From Streptomyces tirandamycinicus (GTDB taxonomy: Bacteria; Actinomycetota; Actinomycetes; Streptomycetales; Streptomycetaceae), in the NCBI RefSeq assembly GCF_003097515.1, contig NZ_CP029188.1, forward strand, positions 1,789,001 through 1,853,000: a stretch of DNA of 64,000 bases, in the 5' to 3' direction. The notes beneath the pieces were generated by a model. It ran no database searches, was not told the DNA's origin, and worked only from the letters and a program-made list of their open reading frames with translations. Shown here piece by piece: positions 1-8,915 of the stretch. Made by a program: the position numbers and the translations under genes. Within the stretch, counting starts at the first letter, position 1, and every line of letters begins with the position of its first letter.

Positions 1-313
1 GGTCGTAGGAGTCCTCGATGAGCTCCCGGACCATGCGGGCCGGGAGCTCCCCCACCGTGACGGTGTTCCAGTGGCGCTTGTTGAGGTGGTAGCCGGGGAC
101 GACCGCCGGGTGCTCCGCACGCAGCCGGACGGCTTCGTCCGGGTCGCACTTCAGCGACACCGTCAGCGGGGTGGCCGCCAGGTCGGACAGGGCGAACATC
201 TTCCCGGCGACCTTGAAGACCGAGACCTCGGGGCCGAAGGGGAAGTCCTCCACCGCGGCGTTCTGCTCCAGGCAGAACTCCCTCAGCCGGCGGGGCGTCA
301 GCGGGCCGCTCAC
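1..313 (-). CDS. MmcQ/YjbR-family DNA-binding-like protein (3' end missing)
   Basis: Reading on the minus strand from a GTG at 313, about 104 residues are visible before the window edge. The sequence runs through an N-terminal helix (TPRRLREFCLEQ), FPFGPEVSVFKVAGKMFAL, a segment beginning VSLKCDPDEA, and PGYHLNKRHWNTV. These are hallmarks of the MmcQ/YjbR (CyaY-like fold) family, usually 115-130 aa. The biochemical role of the family is not settled; DNA binding is proposed from the fold. The start overlaps the stop of the upstream CBS-domain gene as GTGA, so it is the last visible gene of a translationally coupled operon. The C-terminus lies outside the window. Confidence 0.85.
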   Translation of the reverse strand, partial: MSGPLTPRRLREFCLEQNAAVEDFPFGPEVSVFKVAGKMFALSDLAATPLTVSLKCDPDEAVRLRAEHPAVVPGYHLNKRHWNTVTVGELPARMVRELIEDSYD

Positions 314-1578
314 GCCGGCTCCACCAGAACGGTGACGATCTTGTTCCGGCGGCCGGCGGGGGACTCGGCGGTCAGCCGCAGGGCGCGGCCGTCCGGGAGC
401 TCGACCTGGACGCTGGCACCGGCGATCGGTACCCGGCCGAGGGACTTGGCCAGCAGTCCGCCGACGGTCTCCACGTCCTCGTCGTCGTAGGCGTCGAGGC
501 CGAACAGCTCGCCGAGGTCCCCGATGTCGAGCCGGGCGGTGACGCGGTAGCGCGAGTCGCCGAGCTCCTGCACGGGCGGCAGTTCCCGGTCGTACTCGTC
601 GGTGATCTCGCCGACGATCTCCTCGAGGATGTCCTCGATCGTGACGATCCCGGCCGTGCCGCCGTACTCGTCGATGACCACGGCGACGTGGTTGCGCTCC
701 TGCTGCATCTCGCGCAGCAGATCGCCCGCGTTCTTGGTGTCGGGTACGAAGGCCGCCGGGCGCATCGCCGTGGAGATCAGCTCGGTCTCCGCGTCCCGGT
801 TGATGTGCGTCTTGCGGACCAGGTCCTTCAGATACACGATCCCGACGACGTCGTCCTCGTTCTCCCCGGTGACCGGGATGCGGGAGAAGCCGGAGCGCAG
901 GGCGAGGGTGAGCGCCTGGCGGATGGTCTTGTACCGCTCGATGGCGACGAGGTCCGTCCGCGGGACCATCACCTCCCGGACCAGGGTGTCGCCGAGCTCG
1001 AAGACGGAGTGCACCATCTTCCGCTCCTCGGCCTCGATCAGCGACTCCTGCTCGGCGAGGTCGACCATCGCGCGCAGCTCGGCCTCACTGGCGAAGGGGC
1101 CCTTGCGGAAGCCCTTGCCCGGGGTCAGCGCGTTGCCGATGAGGATGAGCAGCTGCGGGATCGGGCCCATGATCCGGGCCAGCGGGAGCAGGACGTACGC
1201 GGCCGCCGTCGCCGTGTTGAGCGGGTGCTGGCGGCCGATGGTGCGCGGGGAGACGCCGACGGCGACGTAGGAGACGAGGACCATCACACCGATGGCGACG
1301 GTCAGCGCCTGCCAGGTCTTGGCGAACTCCTGCAGGCAGGCGTAGGTGACCAGCGCCCCGGCGGCCATCTCGCAGGCGACGCGCACGAGCAGGGCGACGT
1401 TGAGGTAGCGGGTCGGGTCGGAGGCGACCTGGACGAGCCGGGCGGCGCCGCGCCGCCCGGAGCGCAGCGCCTCGGCGGCGCGGAAGCCGGAGACCCGGGC
1501 GATGCCGGCCTCGGCGCAGGCGGCGAGCCAGGCGACGACGACGAGGGCGACGGCGCCGACGACGAGCTGGACGCTCAT
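310..1578 (-). CDS. CNNM/CorC-type (hemolysin-like) membrane protein with CBS pair
   Basis: A 422-residue protein. It has a hydrophobic N-terminal DUF21/CNNM region (about residues 1-150, several membrane segments), a cytoplasmic CBS-domain pair (about 190-320, starting near [14 protein letters not shown]) and a C-terminal CorC/HlyC domain (about 335-420). The family is linked to divalent cation (Mg2+/Co2+) transport or regulation; the old name hemolysin is not informative. The ATG at 1578 overlaps the ybeY stop as ATGA and its own stop overlaps the MmcQ start, so translation is coupled on both sides. A longer upstream open frame exists but would run into ybeY. The phoH-ybeY-CorC order is widely conserved in bacteria. 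Confidence 0.93.
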   Translation of the reverse strand: MSVQLVVGAVALVVVAWLAACAEAGIARVSGFRAAEALRSGRRGAARLVQVASDPTRYLNVALLVRVACEMAAGALVTYACLQEFAKTWQALTVAIGVMVLVSYVAVGVSPRTIGRQHPLNTATAAAYVLLPLARIMGPIPQLLILIGNALTPGKGFRKGPFASEAELRAMVDLAEQESLIEAEERKMVHSVFELGDTLVREVMVPRTDLVAIERYKTIRQALTLALRSGFSRIPVTGENEDDVVGIVYLKDLVRKTHINRDAETELISTAMRPAAFVPDTKNAGDLLREMQQERNHVAVVIDEYGGTAGIVTIEDILEEIVGEITDEYDRELPPVQELGDSRYRVTARLDIGDLGELFGLDAYDDEDVETVGGLLAKSLGRVPIAGASVQVELPDGRALRLTAESPAGRRNKIVTVLVEPA

Positions 1579-2072
1579 GAGACGGTCGGCGCCGGGGACG
1601 GACCGGTCAGGCCCTTCTCCGCCCTCCAGCCGTCGACGATCGCCGCCTGCAGCCCGAACATCTCGGCGCGCTCGTCGGCCTCCTCGTGGTCGTACCCGAG
1701 CAGGTGCAGGACCCCGTGGACGGTGAGCAGCCGGAGCTCCTCGTCCATGGAGTGCCGGGTCGGCGCCTCCTCGCCCTGCTTCTTCGCCACCTCGGGGCAG
1801 AGCACGATGTCGCCGAGGAGCCCCTGGGGGGGCTCCTCGTCGTCCTTGACGGGCGGACGCAGTTCGTCCATGGGAAAGGACATGACATCCGTGGGGCCCG
1901 GCAGGTCCATCCACTGGATGTGCAGCTGCTCCATGGCCTCGGCGTCCACAACGATCACCGAGAGTTCGGAGAGCGGGTGGATGCGCATCCGCGCGAGGGC
2001 GTAGCGGGCGATGTCGAGGATCGCCTGCTCGTCGACCTCGATGCCGGACTCGTTGTTGACGTCGATCGACAT
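1575..2072 (-). CDS. ybeY: Endoribonuclease YbeY (rRNA maturation factor)
   Basis: A 165-residue protein, the usual length of the family. The zinc-binding signature [11 protein letters not shown], with three histidines, lies near residue 115. YbeY is a metal-dependent single-strand endoribonuclease needed for 16S rRNA 3' maturation and 70S quality control in the cytoplasm. The start is the ATG at 2072 ([10 protein letters not shown]), 13 bp after the phoH stop. A further upstream in-frame region exists but overlaps phoH. The stop overlaps the next gene as ATGA. Its position between phoH and a CorC-type gene is the standard bacterial arrangement. Confidence 0.96.
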   Translation of the reverse strand: MSIDVNNESGIEVDEQAILDIARYALARMRIHPLSELSVIVVDAEAMEQLHIQWMDLPGPTDVMSFPMDELRPPVKDDEEPPQGLLGDIVLCPEVAKKQGEEAPTRHSMDEELRLLTVHGVLHLLGYDHEEADERAEMFGLQAAIVDGWRAEKGLTGPSPAPTVS

Positions 2073-2085
2073 GGTGCTGACCGGT

Positions 2086-3108
2086 TCACTTCCCGTTGCT
2101 GCCGTTGCGGCTGTCGTACTGCTCGTAGGCGTCGACGATACGGCCCACGAGCTTGTGCCGGACGACATCCCGCGATGTCAGCAGGGAGAAGTGCACGTCC
2201 GGGACGCCGTCCAGGATCTCCCGGACCTGGCGCAGACCGCTCTTGGTCCCGCCGGGCAGGTCGACCTGGGTGACGTCACCGGTGATCACGATCTTCGAGT
2301 CGAAGCCGAGGCGCGTCAGGAACATCTTCATCTGCTCGGGGTTCGTGTTCTGCGCCTCGTCGAGGATGATGAACGCGTCGTTGAGCGTACGGCCGCGCAT
2401 GTACGCCAGCGGCGCCACCTCGATCGTGCCCGCGGCCATCAGACGCGGGATCGAATCCGGGTCGATCATGTCGTGCAGGGCGTCGTACAGCGGCCGCAGA
2501 TACGGGTCGATCTTCTCGTAGAGCGTGCCGGGCAGGAAGCCCAGGCGCTCGCCCGCCTCGACCGCGGGCCGGGTGAGGATGATCCGGTTGACCTGCTTGG
2601 ACTGCAGCGCCTGCACGGCCTTGGCCATCGCCAGGTACGTCTTGCCGGTACCGGCCGGGCCGATGCCGAACACGACCGTGTGCTTGTCGATGGCGTCGAC
2701 GTAGCGCTTCTGGTTGAGCGTCTTGGGACGGATCGTGCGGCCCCGGCTGGACAGGATGTTCTGGGTGAGGACCTCGGAAGGGGTCTCGGGCGCCGTGCCT
2801 CCGTCTTCCTCGCGAAGCATGGCGATCGAGCGTTCCACGGCGTCCTCCGTCATCGGCTGCCCGGTGCGGAGCACCAGCATCATCTCGTCGAAGAGGCGCT
2901 GGACCAGTGCGACGTGCCGCTCGTCGCCGACCGCACTGATCACATTGCCGCGGACATGGATGTCCACGGCCGGGAACGCCTTCTCGATCACGCGCAGCAG
3001 GGAGTCACCTGAACCGAGCACGGTCACCATCGGGTGCTTCGCGGGGACGGTGAAGTGGGCTCGTGCCTGCCCCGGCGCGAGGGTCTGGTCTGTGGGTGTC
3101 TGAGTCAT
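2086..3108 (-). CDS. phoH: PhoH-like ATPase
   Basis: A 340-residue protein with an N-terminal segment (residues 20-115) and a PhoH-type P-loop ATPase domain. The Walker A is [11 protein letters not shown] and the Walker B is FIILDEAQN; a [11 protein letters not shown] motif follows. PhoH proteins are predicted RNA-associated ATPases/helicase-like proteins. Their strict linkage with ybeY suggests a job in RNA metabolism, which is inference. The ATG at 3108 (MTQTPTD) was chosen because a GAGGG-type Shine-Dalgarno lies about 9 bp upstream; a longer frame to 3195 lacks one. This is the first gene of the phoH-ybeY-CorC-MmcQ operon. Confidence 0.95.
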   Translation of the reverse strand: MTQTPTDQTLAPGQARAHFTVPAKHPMVTVLGSGDSLLRVIEKAFPAVDIHVRGNVISAVGDERHVALVQRLFDEMMLVLRTGQPMTEDAVERSIAMLREEDGGTAPETPSEVLTQNILSSRGRTIRPKTLNQKRYVDAIDKHTVVFGIGPAGTGKTYLAMAKAVQALQSKQVNRIILTRPAVEAGERLGFLPGTLYEKIDPYLRPLYDALHDMIDPDSIPRLMAAGTIEVAPLAYMRGRTLNDAFIILDEAQNTNPEQMKMFLTRLGFDSKIVITGDVTQVDLPGGTKSGLRQVREILDGVPDVHFSLLTSRDVVRHKLVGRIVDAYEQYDSRNGSNGK

Positions 3109-3239
3109 GGGCCGGCCCTCTGGCCTGCGCGTACCTCCCGTTTCAGGGTTCTCGCTGCTCGACAACCTCTGGGATACCAGCGTACGACCCCGCACGGACA
3201 GTCCCTAAGTGCTTTTCCGCACCGCCGGAGAACCGCGTC

Positions 3240-3430
3240 CCGTTCTCCCAGGGGACCGGGGGCGGGCAGGGGGAGCAGGGGGAGCGGAGCGAGCGGAGCA
3301 GTGCGGGACGGGACGGTCAGGACGGACGGTACGGACGGTACGGACGGGACCGGCGAGACGGCCGGGACGGGCAGGACGGGCGGGACCGACGAGACGGGCG
3401 AGGTGGGCGGGACCGGCGGGAAGTTCGGGC
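3240..3430. repeat. Degenerate GACGG-type simple repeat between phoH and pfkB
   Basis: The 338-bp gap between phoH and the kinase gene is filled by an imperfect short-period repeat. Elements such as ACGGACGGT and GGGACGGGCAGGACGGGCGG recur through about 190 bp. Open frames here are composition artefacts. The part nearest phoH (3109-3200) is not repetitive and must hold the phoH promoter, but I could not pick out a convincing -10/-35 pair. Confidence 0.7.
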
Positions 3431-3446
3431 CGGGGCTCCGGCGCCG

Positions 3447-4556
3447 TCAGACCGGCCGCCGGAAGCCGATCGTCGGGAGCGCGCGGCGCAGCGGCCAGGG
3501 GCGGTCGGGCGCGGGAACCAGCCCGGCCAGGAAGGAGTAGCGGGCGAGCGCCTCGGGGTCCTGGTCCTCACAGCCCTGCACGTACTGCCACCACGCCGCC
3601 ACCTCGGTCCAGCCGGGCGCCGACAGCGAGCCGCCGAACTCCTGCACGGACAGCGCGGCGGTCAGTCCGGCGAAGGCGAGCCGGTCCGCGAGCGGCCAGC
3701 CGGCGAGGGTGCCGGTGACGAAGCCCGCCATGAAGACGTCTCCGGCTCCCGTGGGATCCAGCACCTCGACCCCGATCGCCGGGACCTCGGCCGCCTCGCC
3801 GGAGCCGCCGTCCACGGCGTAGGCGCCGTCGGCGCCGAGCGTGACGACCGCGAGCGGCACCTTCTCGGCCAGCGCCCGGGCGGCGGCGCGCGGGCAGTCG
3901 GTGCGGGTGTAGCGCATCGCCTCCTCGGCGTTGGGCAGGAACGCCTCGCACAGCTCCAGGTCGTGCAGGGCGCGCAGGTCCCAGCGGCCGGACTCGTCCC
4001 AGCCGACGTCGGCGAAGATCCGGGCGCCCCGGCCGGCCGCCTCCGCGATCCAGGGCTCGAGGCGGCCCGGCGCGAGGGAGGCCACGGCGGCGCGAGCCCG
4101 GGGAGCCGCCGCCGGGGCGGTCTCGCGCAGGGGGGCCTCGTGGCCGTGCGACACCATCGTGCGCTCGCCCTCGTACGCCATGGAGACCGTCACCGGGGAG
4201 TGCCAGCCGGGCACGGTCCGCGACTGGGACAGATCGATGCCCTCGCCCTGCTCCAGGGCGTCCCAGCAGTAGTCGCCGTAGAAGTCGTCACCGAAGGCCG
4301 CGGCGAGGGAGGTGCGCAGACCCAGCCGCGCCAGTGCGGTGGCCATGTTGGCGACGCCGCCCGGGCTCTGGCCCATCCCGCGTGCCCAGGTCTCGGTCCC
4401 GCGCACCGGAGCGGTGTCGAGCCCGGTGAAGACGATGTCGAGGAAGACGGTGCCGGTGAGGAACACGTCGTACGCCGGGTCCCCTCCGGTGCGCACGGCG
4501 GCCAACGGGTCGATGTGCGCGGTGTGTTGCTGCTGCTCTCCGTCGGTCGTGATCAC
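3447..4556 (-). CDS. PfkB-family sugar kinase
   Basis: A 369-residue cytoplasmic kinase of the ribokinase/PfkB family. PfkB signature 1 is in GQSPGGVANMATALARLGL (about residues 75-93). Signature 2, with the catalytic Asp, is DPTGAGDVFMAGF (about residues 270-282). The substrate cannot be read from sequence; it is a carbohydrate or nucleoside. The GTG at 4556 was chosen because GGGAG sits 5 bp upstream. Longer frames to 4838 run into a repeated intergenic tract and are rejected. The gene stands alone, with repeats on both sides. Confidence 0.9.
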   Translation of the reverse strand: MITTDGEQQQHTAHIDPLAAVRTGGDPAYDVFLTGTVFLDIVFTGLDTAPVRGTETWARGMGQSPGGVANMATALARLGLRTSLAAAFGDDFYGDYCWDALEQGEGIDLSQSRTVPGWHSPVTVSMAYEGERTMVSHGHEAPLRETAPAAAPRARAAVASLAPGRLEPWIAEAAGRGARIFADVGWDESGRWDLRALHDLELCEAFLPNAEEAMRYTRTDCPRAAARALAEKVPLAVVTLGADGAYAVDGGSGEAAEVPAIGVEVLDPTGAGDVFMAGFVTGTLAGWPLADRLAFAGLTAALSVQEFGGSLSAPGWTEVAAWWQYVQGCEDQDPEALARYSFLAGLVPAPDRPWPLRRALPTIGFRRPV

Positions 4557-4655
4557 GGTGGCTCCCGGATTGCCGTGCGCTGCGTGCAAAGAGCGGTCCG
4601 AATCATGACAGTGTGCCTGATCCGCGCCCGTGGGCAGCCCCTGCGCAGCACGCCC

Positions 4656-4745
4656 GCAGCCCTCACGCGGCACGCGCGCAGGACTCGCGCAGCCTTCACG
4701 CGGCACGTGCGCAGGACTCGCGCAGCCCTTGTGCAGGACTCGCGG
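4656..4745. repeat. 33-bp tandem repeat, two copies plus a partial
   Basis: Copies at 4656-4688 and 4689-4721 differ at three positions; a shortened third copy runs 4722-4745. The unit begins GCAGCC and ends GGACTCGC. The repeat lies in the 445-bp divergent gap between the pfkB kinase (minus) and the MFS gene (plus). No confident promoter was seen in this gap; GATACAAAT at about 4885-4895 is an AT-rich spot that could be part of one. Confidence 0.8.
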
Positions 4746-5001
4746 AGAGCGTTCAGGGCCGGGGTCGGGGTCGACCGGGAGCGGACTTCGACCAGGGAAA
4801 ACGCACTCTGCTACCCGATCACTCACACCGCAAACCACATGTGTCCCGCATCACAGCTTTCCGGCTTCTCCGGCGCCGGGAGTGCTTGATACAAATTGGC
4901 GCGCGTTCCCGTGCAGCAGACACCGGGCGCTCCTCCCTCCTCCTCGCCCGAGCGGCGCGGTGGATCCCCATGCCTTCAGCCCCTTGCTCCCGGGAACGCC
5001 C

Positions 5002-6297
5002 ATGTCCTCGCGCCTGCGCGCCGCGTGGCCGCTCGTCGCCGTCTTCGCCGTCGGCTACCTCGCCTCCTACCTTCTCCCCACCGTCGTCGGCCGGCTCTCC
5101 GCCGGACTCGGCCTGGCTCCCGCCCAGGCCGGACTGGTCGGCTCCGTCCTGCTGTTGGCGTCCTCGGCCGCCGGCTTCGCGCTGGCGTCCCGGGTCGAGC
5201 GGTTCGGGCCGCGCCGGCTCGCCCGGACGGGCCTGGTCCTCGCCTTCGCGGGCTACGGTGCGGCGGCCGTCACGTCCGCGGTGCCCGTGGTCGTCATGGG
5301 CGTCACGGTGGGCGGCCTCGGCTCCGGCACGGCGACCGCGGTCGCCGCGGCGGGCATCGCCGCCCAGCGCGATCCGCACCGGGTGTCCGCACTCGGCCTG
5401 CTCTCGGTGTCGGCGACCGCCGGGGCCCTGTACCTGACGATCCCCCGGCTCGGCGGCGGCCACACGCTGCCGTTCGCCGCGCTCGCGGTGGCGGCGCTCG
5501 CGGCATGGCCCGCGACACGCAGGCTGGACTCCCCCGGGGCCCGGGTCAGCGTGCCGGGCGTCCAGGGCCTGCCGGGTCCGCGCGCCTCACGTCCCCCGCT
5601 CCCCCACCGCCGCTCGGGCGCGGTGCTCGCGGCCGCGATGCTCTGCTGGGCGATGGCCCAGAACGCCCTCTGGGGCGTGAGCGGCCGGATAGGCACCACC
5701 CAGGCCGGGCTGAGCGAGGTCACGGTCGGCGCGGTCTTCGCGGTGGCGCTGGGCGCCGGGCTCTGCGGCGTCGTGGTCGCCGGGACGGTGGGCGCACGGT
5801 TCGGACGGGCGGTACCGATCGGTGCGGGCACGGTGCTCATCGCCCTCTGCGTCGCGGTCAGTTCGTCCGCGCGCGGCCTGGCTGCCTTCGCCGTCGGCGA
5901 GGTCCTCTGGAACACCTTCTACCCGGTGGTGCTCTCCTACCTGATCGGTCTCGCCGCCTCGCTCGACAGCCGCGGGCGCTGGGCCGTCCTCGTCGGCTCG
6001 GCGTCGTCGCTGGGCGTGGCGTGCGGGCCGATGGCGGGCAGCCTGCTGTCGGCGCACACCGGGTACCCGGGCATGGGGCTGGTGCTGTGCGCGGCCCTGC
6101 TGGTCGTGGCGGTGCCGATGACCGCGGTCGCCGTGCACACCTCGGGCCGGCGTCCGGTGCCGGTGCCCCTGCCGGTGCCCGCCCCGATCCGGCGCAGCAC
6201 CGCGGTGGCCCCCGCGGTACTCGCGGAGATCCCGGTCCCGGTGGCGGAGACCGCCCCGGCGGGTTCGGCGGGTACGGCGAAGGTCCTGGCCTCCTGA
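5002..6297 (+). CDS. MFS transporter
   Basis: A 431-residue integral membrane protein with about 12 predicted helices, the usual major facilitator size. The loop after helix 2 has SRVERFGPRRLARTG, a loose match to the MFS motif A. The C-terminal 45 residues form a Pro/Val/Ala-rich tail (RPVPVPLPVPAPIRR), predicted cytoplasmic. The substrate is not recognisable. The ATG at 5002 (MSSRLRAAWP) places a short basic segment before the first helix; longer in-frame starts extend into repeats. It is transcribed alone and followed by a 13-bp stem hairpin. It is convergent with the deaminase gene. Confidence 0.88.
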   Translation: MSSRLRAAWPLVAVFAVGYLASYLLPTVVGRLSAGLGLAPAQAGLVGSVLLLASSAAGFALASRVERFGPRRLARTGLVLAFAGYGAAAVTSAVPVVVMGVTVGGLGSGTATAVAAAGIAAQRDPHRVSALGLLSVSATAGALYLTIPRLGGGHTLPFAALAVAALAAWPATRRLDSPGARVSVPGVQGLPGPRASRPPLPHRRSGAVLAAAMLCWAMAQNALWGVSGRIGTTQAGLSEVTVGAVFAVALGAGLCGVVVAGTVGARFGRAVPIGAGTVLIALCVAVSSSARGLAAFAVGEVLWNTFYPVVLSYLIGLAASLDSRGRWAVLVGSASSLGVACGPMAGSLLSAHTGYPGMGLVLCAALLVVAVPMTAVAVHTSGRRPVPVPLPVPAPIRRSTAVAPAVLAEIPVPVAETAPAGSAGTAKVLAS

Positions 6298-6301
6298 GAC
6301 C

Positions 6302-6339
6302 GGGCGGCGGCGCGGCCTCGGGGGTACGCGCCGCCGCCC
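6302..6339. terminator. GC-rich hairpin after the MFS gene
   Basis: Perfect 13-bp inverted repeat: GGGCGGCGGCGCG at 6302-6314 and its complement at 6327-6339, with a 12-nt loop, 4 bp after the MFS stop. There is no T-tract, as is common in Streptomyces. Its place between convergent genes suits a bidirectional terminator. Confidence 0.7.
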
Positions 6340-6412
6340 CCGGCCCGGGTACGCCGGAGCGGGCCCGCTCCGTACGGCCGGGCCGGTTGGCGCGCTCGGC
6401 AGCCCGGTCCGG

Positions 6413-7414
6413 TCACTCCCGGTCGAAGTCGTAGCCGGCGACCTCCGCCAGACAGCGCTCGCGGCGTGCCTCGTCCTGGTCCAGGAAGGCCGCGCGGAAG
6501 GAGTTGCGGGCCAGTTCGCGCAGTTGCTCCTGGGTCAGCCCGAGCGCCTCGCGCACCGCGTGGAAGGTGTCGCCGACGTAGCCCCCGAAGTAGGCGGGGT
6601 CGTCGGAGTTCACGGTGACCAGCAGGCCGGCGCCCATCATGGCCCGCAGCGGGTGCTCCTCCAGGGTGTCGACGGCCCGCAGGCGGACGTTCGAGAGCGG
6701 GCAGAGGGTGAGCGGGACCTGCTCGCGGACCAGCCGTTCGACCAGCTCGGGATCCTCCATGGACCGCAGTCCGTGGTCGATCCGTTCGACGCCGAGGACG
6801 TCCAGCGCCTCGCGGACGTACCCGGGCGGCCCCTCCTCCCCGGCGTGGGCGACCTTCCGCAGGCCGAGGGACTCGGCCGCCGCGTACACCTCGCGGAACT
6901 TCGACGGCGGGTGACCCACTTCGGCCGAGTCGAGGCCGACCCCGGTGATGTGGTGCAGATAGGGCTTCGCGGCCTCGAGCGTCGCCATCGCGGACTCGGC
7001 CGACCGGTCGCGCAGGAAGCACATGATGAGCCGGGTGGACACGCCGTGCCTCTCCTCGGCGCGGTCCAGCGCGTGCGCGAGGCCCTCGACGACCGTGCCG
7101 ACCGGGACGCCGCGTTCCGTGTGGGCCTGCGGGTCGAAGAAGATCTCGGCGTGCCGCACCCCCTGGGCCGCGGCACGCGCCAGATACGCGTCGGCGAGTT
7201 CCGTGAAGTCGTCCGCGGTGTGCAGGACGGCCATCAGTCCGTAGTAGAGGTCCAGGAAGGACTGCAGATCGCTGAAGAGGTAGGCCCTGCGCAGGTCTTC
7301 GGTGCCGGCGTACGGCAGTTCTACGCCGTTGCGTTCGGCCAGGGTGAAGGCGAGCTCGGGTTCGAGGGTGCCCTCGATGTGCAGATGCAGTTCGGCCTTG
7401 GGGATGAGTGACAT
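6413..7414 (-). CDS. Adenine deaminase-type member of the adenosine deaminase family
   Basis: A 333-residue metal-dependent amidohydrolase. Metal and catalytic residues are present: H10 and H12 in AELHLHIEGTLEPE, H190 and E193 in HAGEEGP, H214 in ERIDHG and D271/D272 in NSDDPAYFGGY. The variants HLHIEGTLEPE, HAGEEGPPGYV and DDPAYFGGY are, as I recall, those of bacterial adenine deaminases (EC 3.5.4.2, adenine to hypoxanthine). True adenosine deaminases carry HxHLDG and a different segment after HAGE. Such genes are often named add or adenosine deaminase by default. It is followed 29 bp upstream (in its direction) by rnz. Confidence 0.85.
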   Translation of the reverse strand: MSLIPKAELHLHIEGTLEPELAFTLAERNGVELPYAGTEDLRRAYLFSDLQSFLDLYYGLMAVLHTADDFTELADAYLARAAAQGVRHAEIFFDPQAHTERGVPVGTVVEGLAHALDRAEERHGVSTRLIMCFLRDRSAESAMATLEAAKPYLHHITGVGLDSAEVGHPPSKFREVYAAAESLGLRKVAHAGEEGPPGYVREALDVLGVERIDHGLRSMEDPELVERLVREQVPLTLCPLSNVRLRAVDTLEEHPLRAMMGAGLLVTVNSDDPAYFGGYVGDTFHAVREALGLTQEQLRELARNSFRAAFLDQDEARRERCLAEVAGYDFDRE

Positions 7415-7443
7415 CGGTGCTCGCTCGGGCGTCGGCGGGTGGA

Positions 7444-8352
7444 TCAGGCTTCGCGTCTGGGGACCGGGACCCGTACGAGGTCCTGGGCCACGGACAGTTC
7501 GCCCTCGAAGCCGGCGGCACGGGCCTGCCGCGCGAACTCGTCGGGTTCGCTGTAGCGCTGGGAGAAGTGTGTCAGCACAAGGTGCCGTACGCCCGCAGCG
7601 CGCGCCACCCGGGCCGCCTGTCCCGCCGTGAGATGACCGTGGTCGGTGGCCAGCGCGACGTCCTCGTCGAGGAAGGTCGACTCGATCACCAGCATGTCGC
7701 AGCCCTCGGCCAGCTCGTACGCCCCGTCGCAGAGCCGGGTGTCCATCACGAACGCGAAGCGCTGCCCGCGCCGCACTTCGCTGACGTCCTCCAGGGCGAC
7801 CCCGCCGAGGGCGCCCTCCCGCTGGATACGGCCCACGTCGGGCCCCTTGATGCCGTGCGCGGCCAGGCGCGCGGGCAGCATACGGCGGCCGTCGGGCTCG
7901 GTCAGCCGGTAGCCGAACGACTCGACGGGGTGGTCGAGGCGGCGCGCCTCCAGGGTGTAGGAGGGCGTGTCGGCCAGGACCCCGCCGTCCGCGATCGGGG
8001 CCTGCGTGAGCCGCACCGTCTCGCGGTAGGCCGTCGCGTACCGGAGCCGTTCGAAGAACCTCCGGCCGCTCGCCGGGTAGTGGGCGGTGACCGGGTGCGG
8101 CACCTGGTCGAGGTTGATGCGCTGGATCACCCCCGCGAGACCGAGGGAGTGGTCGCCGTGGAAGTGGGTGACGCAGATCCGGTTGATGTCGTGGGCGGCG
8201 ACCCCGGCCCTCAGCATCTGCCGCTGGGTGCCCTCACCGGGGTCGAAGAGGATGCCCTCCCCGTCCCAGCGCAGCAGGTAGCCGTTGTGGTTGCGGTGCC
8301 GGGTGGGGACCTGGCTGGCCGTGCCGAGGACGACCAGTTCGCGTACGGACAA
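7444..8352 (-). CDS. rnz: Ribonuclease Z
   Basis: A 302-residue metallo-beta-lactamase-fold tRNA 3' processing endonuclease. The zinc motif [11 protein letters not shown] is near residue 62; N-terminal [17 protein letters not shown] and later [10 protein letters not shown] and ESTFLDED are RNase Z hallmarks. Length is normal. The start is a TTG at 8352 (decoded MSVREL) with GGAG about 7 bp upstream; no better ATG or GTG is available. It lies 27 bp downstream of the HIT gene and is probably co-transcribed. It could mature the CCA-less tRNA genes elsewhere in this window. Confidence 0.95.
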   Translation of the reverse strand: MSVRELVVLGTASQVPTRHRNHNGYLLRWDGEGILFDPGEGTQRQMLRAGVAAHDINRICVTHFHGDHSLGLAGVIQRINLDQVPHPVTAHYPASGRRFFERLRYATAYRETVRLTQAPIADGGVLADTPSYTLEARRLDHPVESFGYRLTEPDGRRMLPARLAAHGIKGPDVGRIQREGALGGVALEDVSEVRRGQRFAFVMDTRLCDGAYELAEGCDMLVIESTFLDEDVALATDHGHLTAGQAARVARAAGVRHLVLTHFSQRYSEPDEFARQARAAGFEGELSVAQDLVRVPVPRREA

Positions 8353-8379
8353 CAGGGGCTCCGTGTCGGTCGGCGCGCT

Positions 8380-8739
8380 CTATCCGGGCGGCCATTCGAG
8401 CCCGCGCCCGCCGAGGACGTGGGCATGCGTGTGGAACACGGTCTGGCCGGCACCGGCGCCGGTGTTGAAGACGATGCGGAAGCCGGAGGCGTCGACCTTG
8501 TCCATCGCGGCGACTTCGGCGGCCTCGCGCAGTATGTCGGCGGCGATGCCCGGCTCGGCCCCGGCGAGGGTGGCGGCGTCCGGGTAGTGGACCTTGGGGA
8601 TCACCAGCACATGTGTCGGCGCCTGCGGGTTGATGTCCCGGAAGGCGAGGGTGGTCTCCGTCTCGCGGACGACGGTGGCCGGCACCTCCCCCGACACGAT
8701 CTTGCAGAACAGGCAGTCGGCCTGCGGTTCTCCCGCCAT
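8380..8739 (-). CDS. HIT-family nucleotide hydrolase/transferase
   Basis: A 119-residue histidine triad protein of the HinT type. The triad is HTHAHVLGG with H103, H105 and H107; N-terminal CLFCKIVSGEVPA is typical and carries C9 and C12, which may bind zinc. HinT proteins hydrolyse purine nucleoside phosphoramidates. The ATG at 8739 follows a GGGGCCGGG purine-rich stretch. It is the first gene of a probable HIT-rnz unit. Confidence 0.93.
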   Translation of the reverse strand: MAGEPQADCLFCKIVSGEVPATVVRETETTLAFRDINPQAPTHVLVIPKVHYPDAATLAGAEPGIAADILREAAEVAAMDKVDASGFRIVFNTGAGAGQTVFHTHAHVLGGRGLEWPPG

Positions 8740-8915
8740 GGTCCCGGCCCCTTCACGACTCCGACGATCAGTGGAACTGCATGCTATCGGTGCCGGGGTA
8801 CCGCTCCGCCGGGTGCCGTGCGGCTCGGGCCCGCGGCCCGGCGGGGTGCGGGACCTCTCGCGGCCGGTCCCGGGCGGCTGCCCGGCCCGGCCGGGCAGCC
8901 AGGGCATCCCACCGT

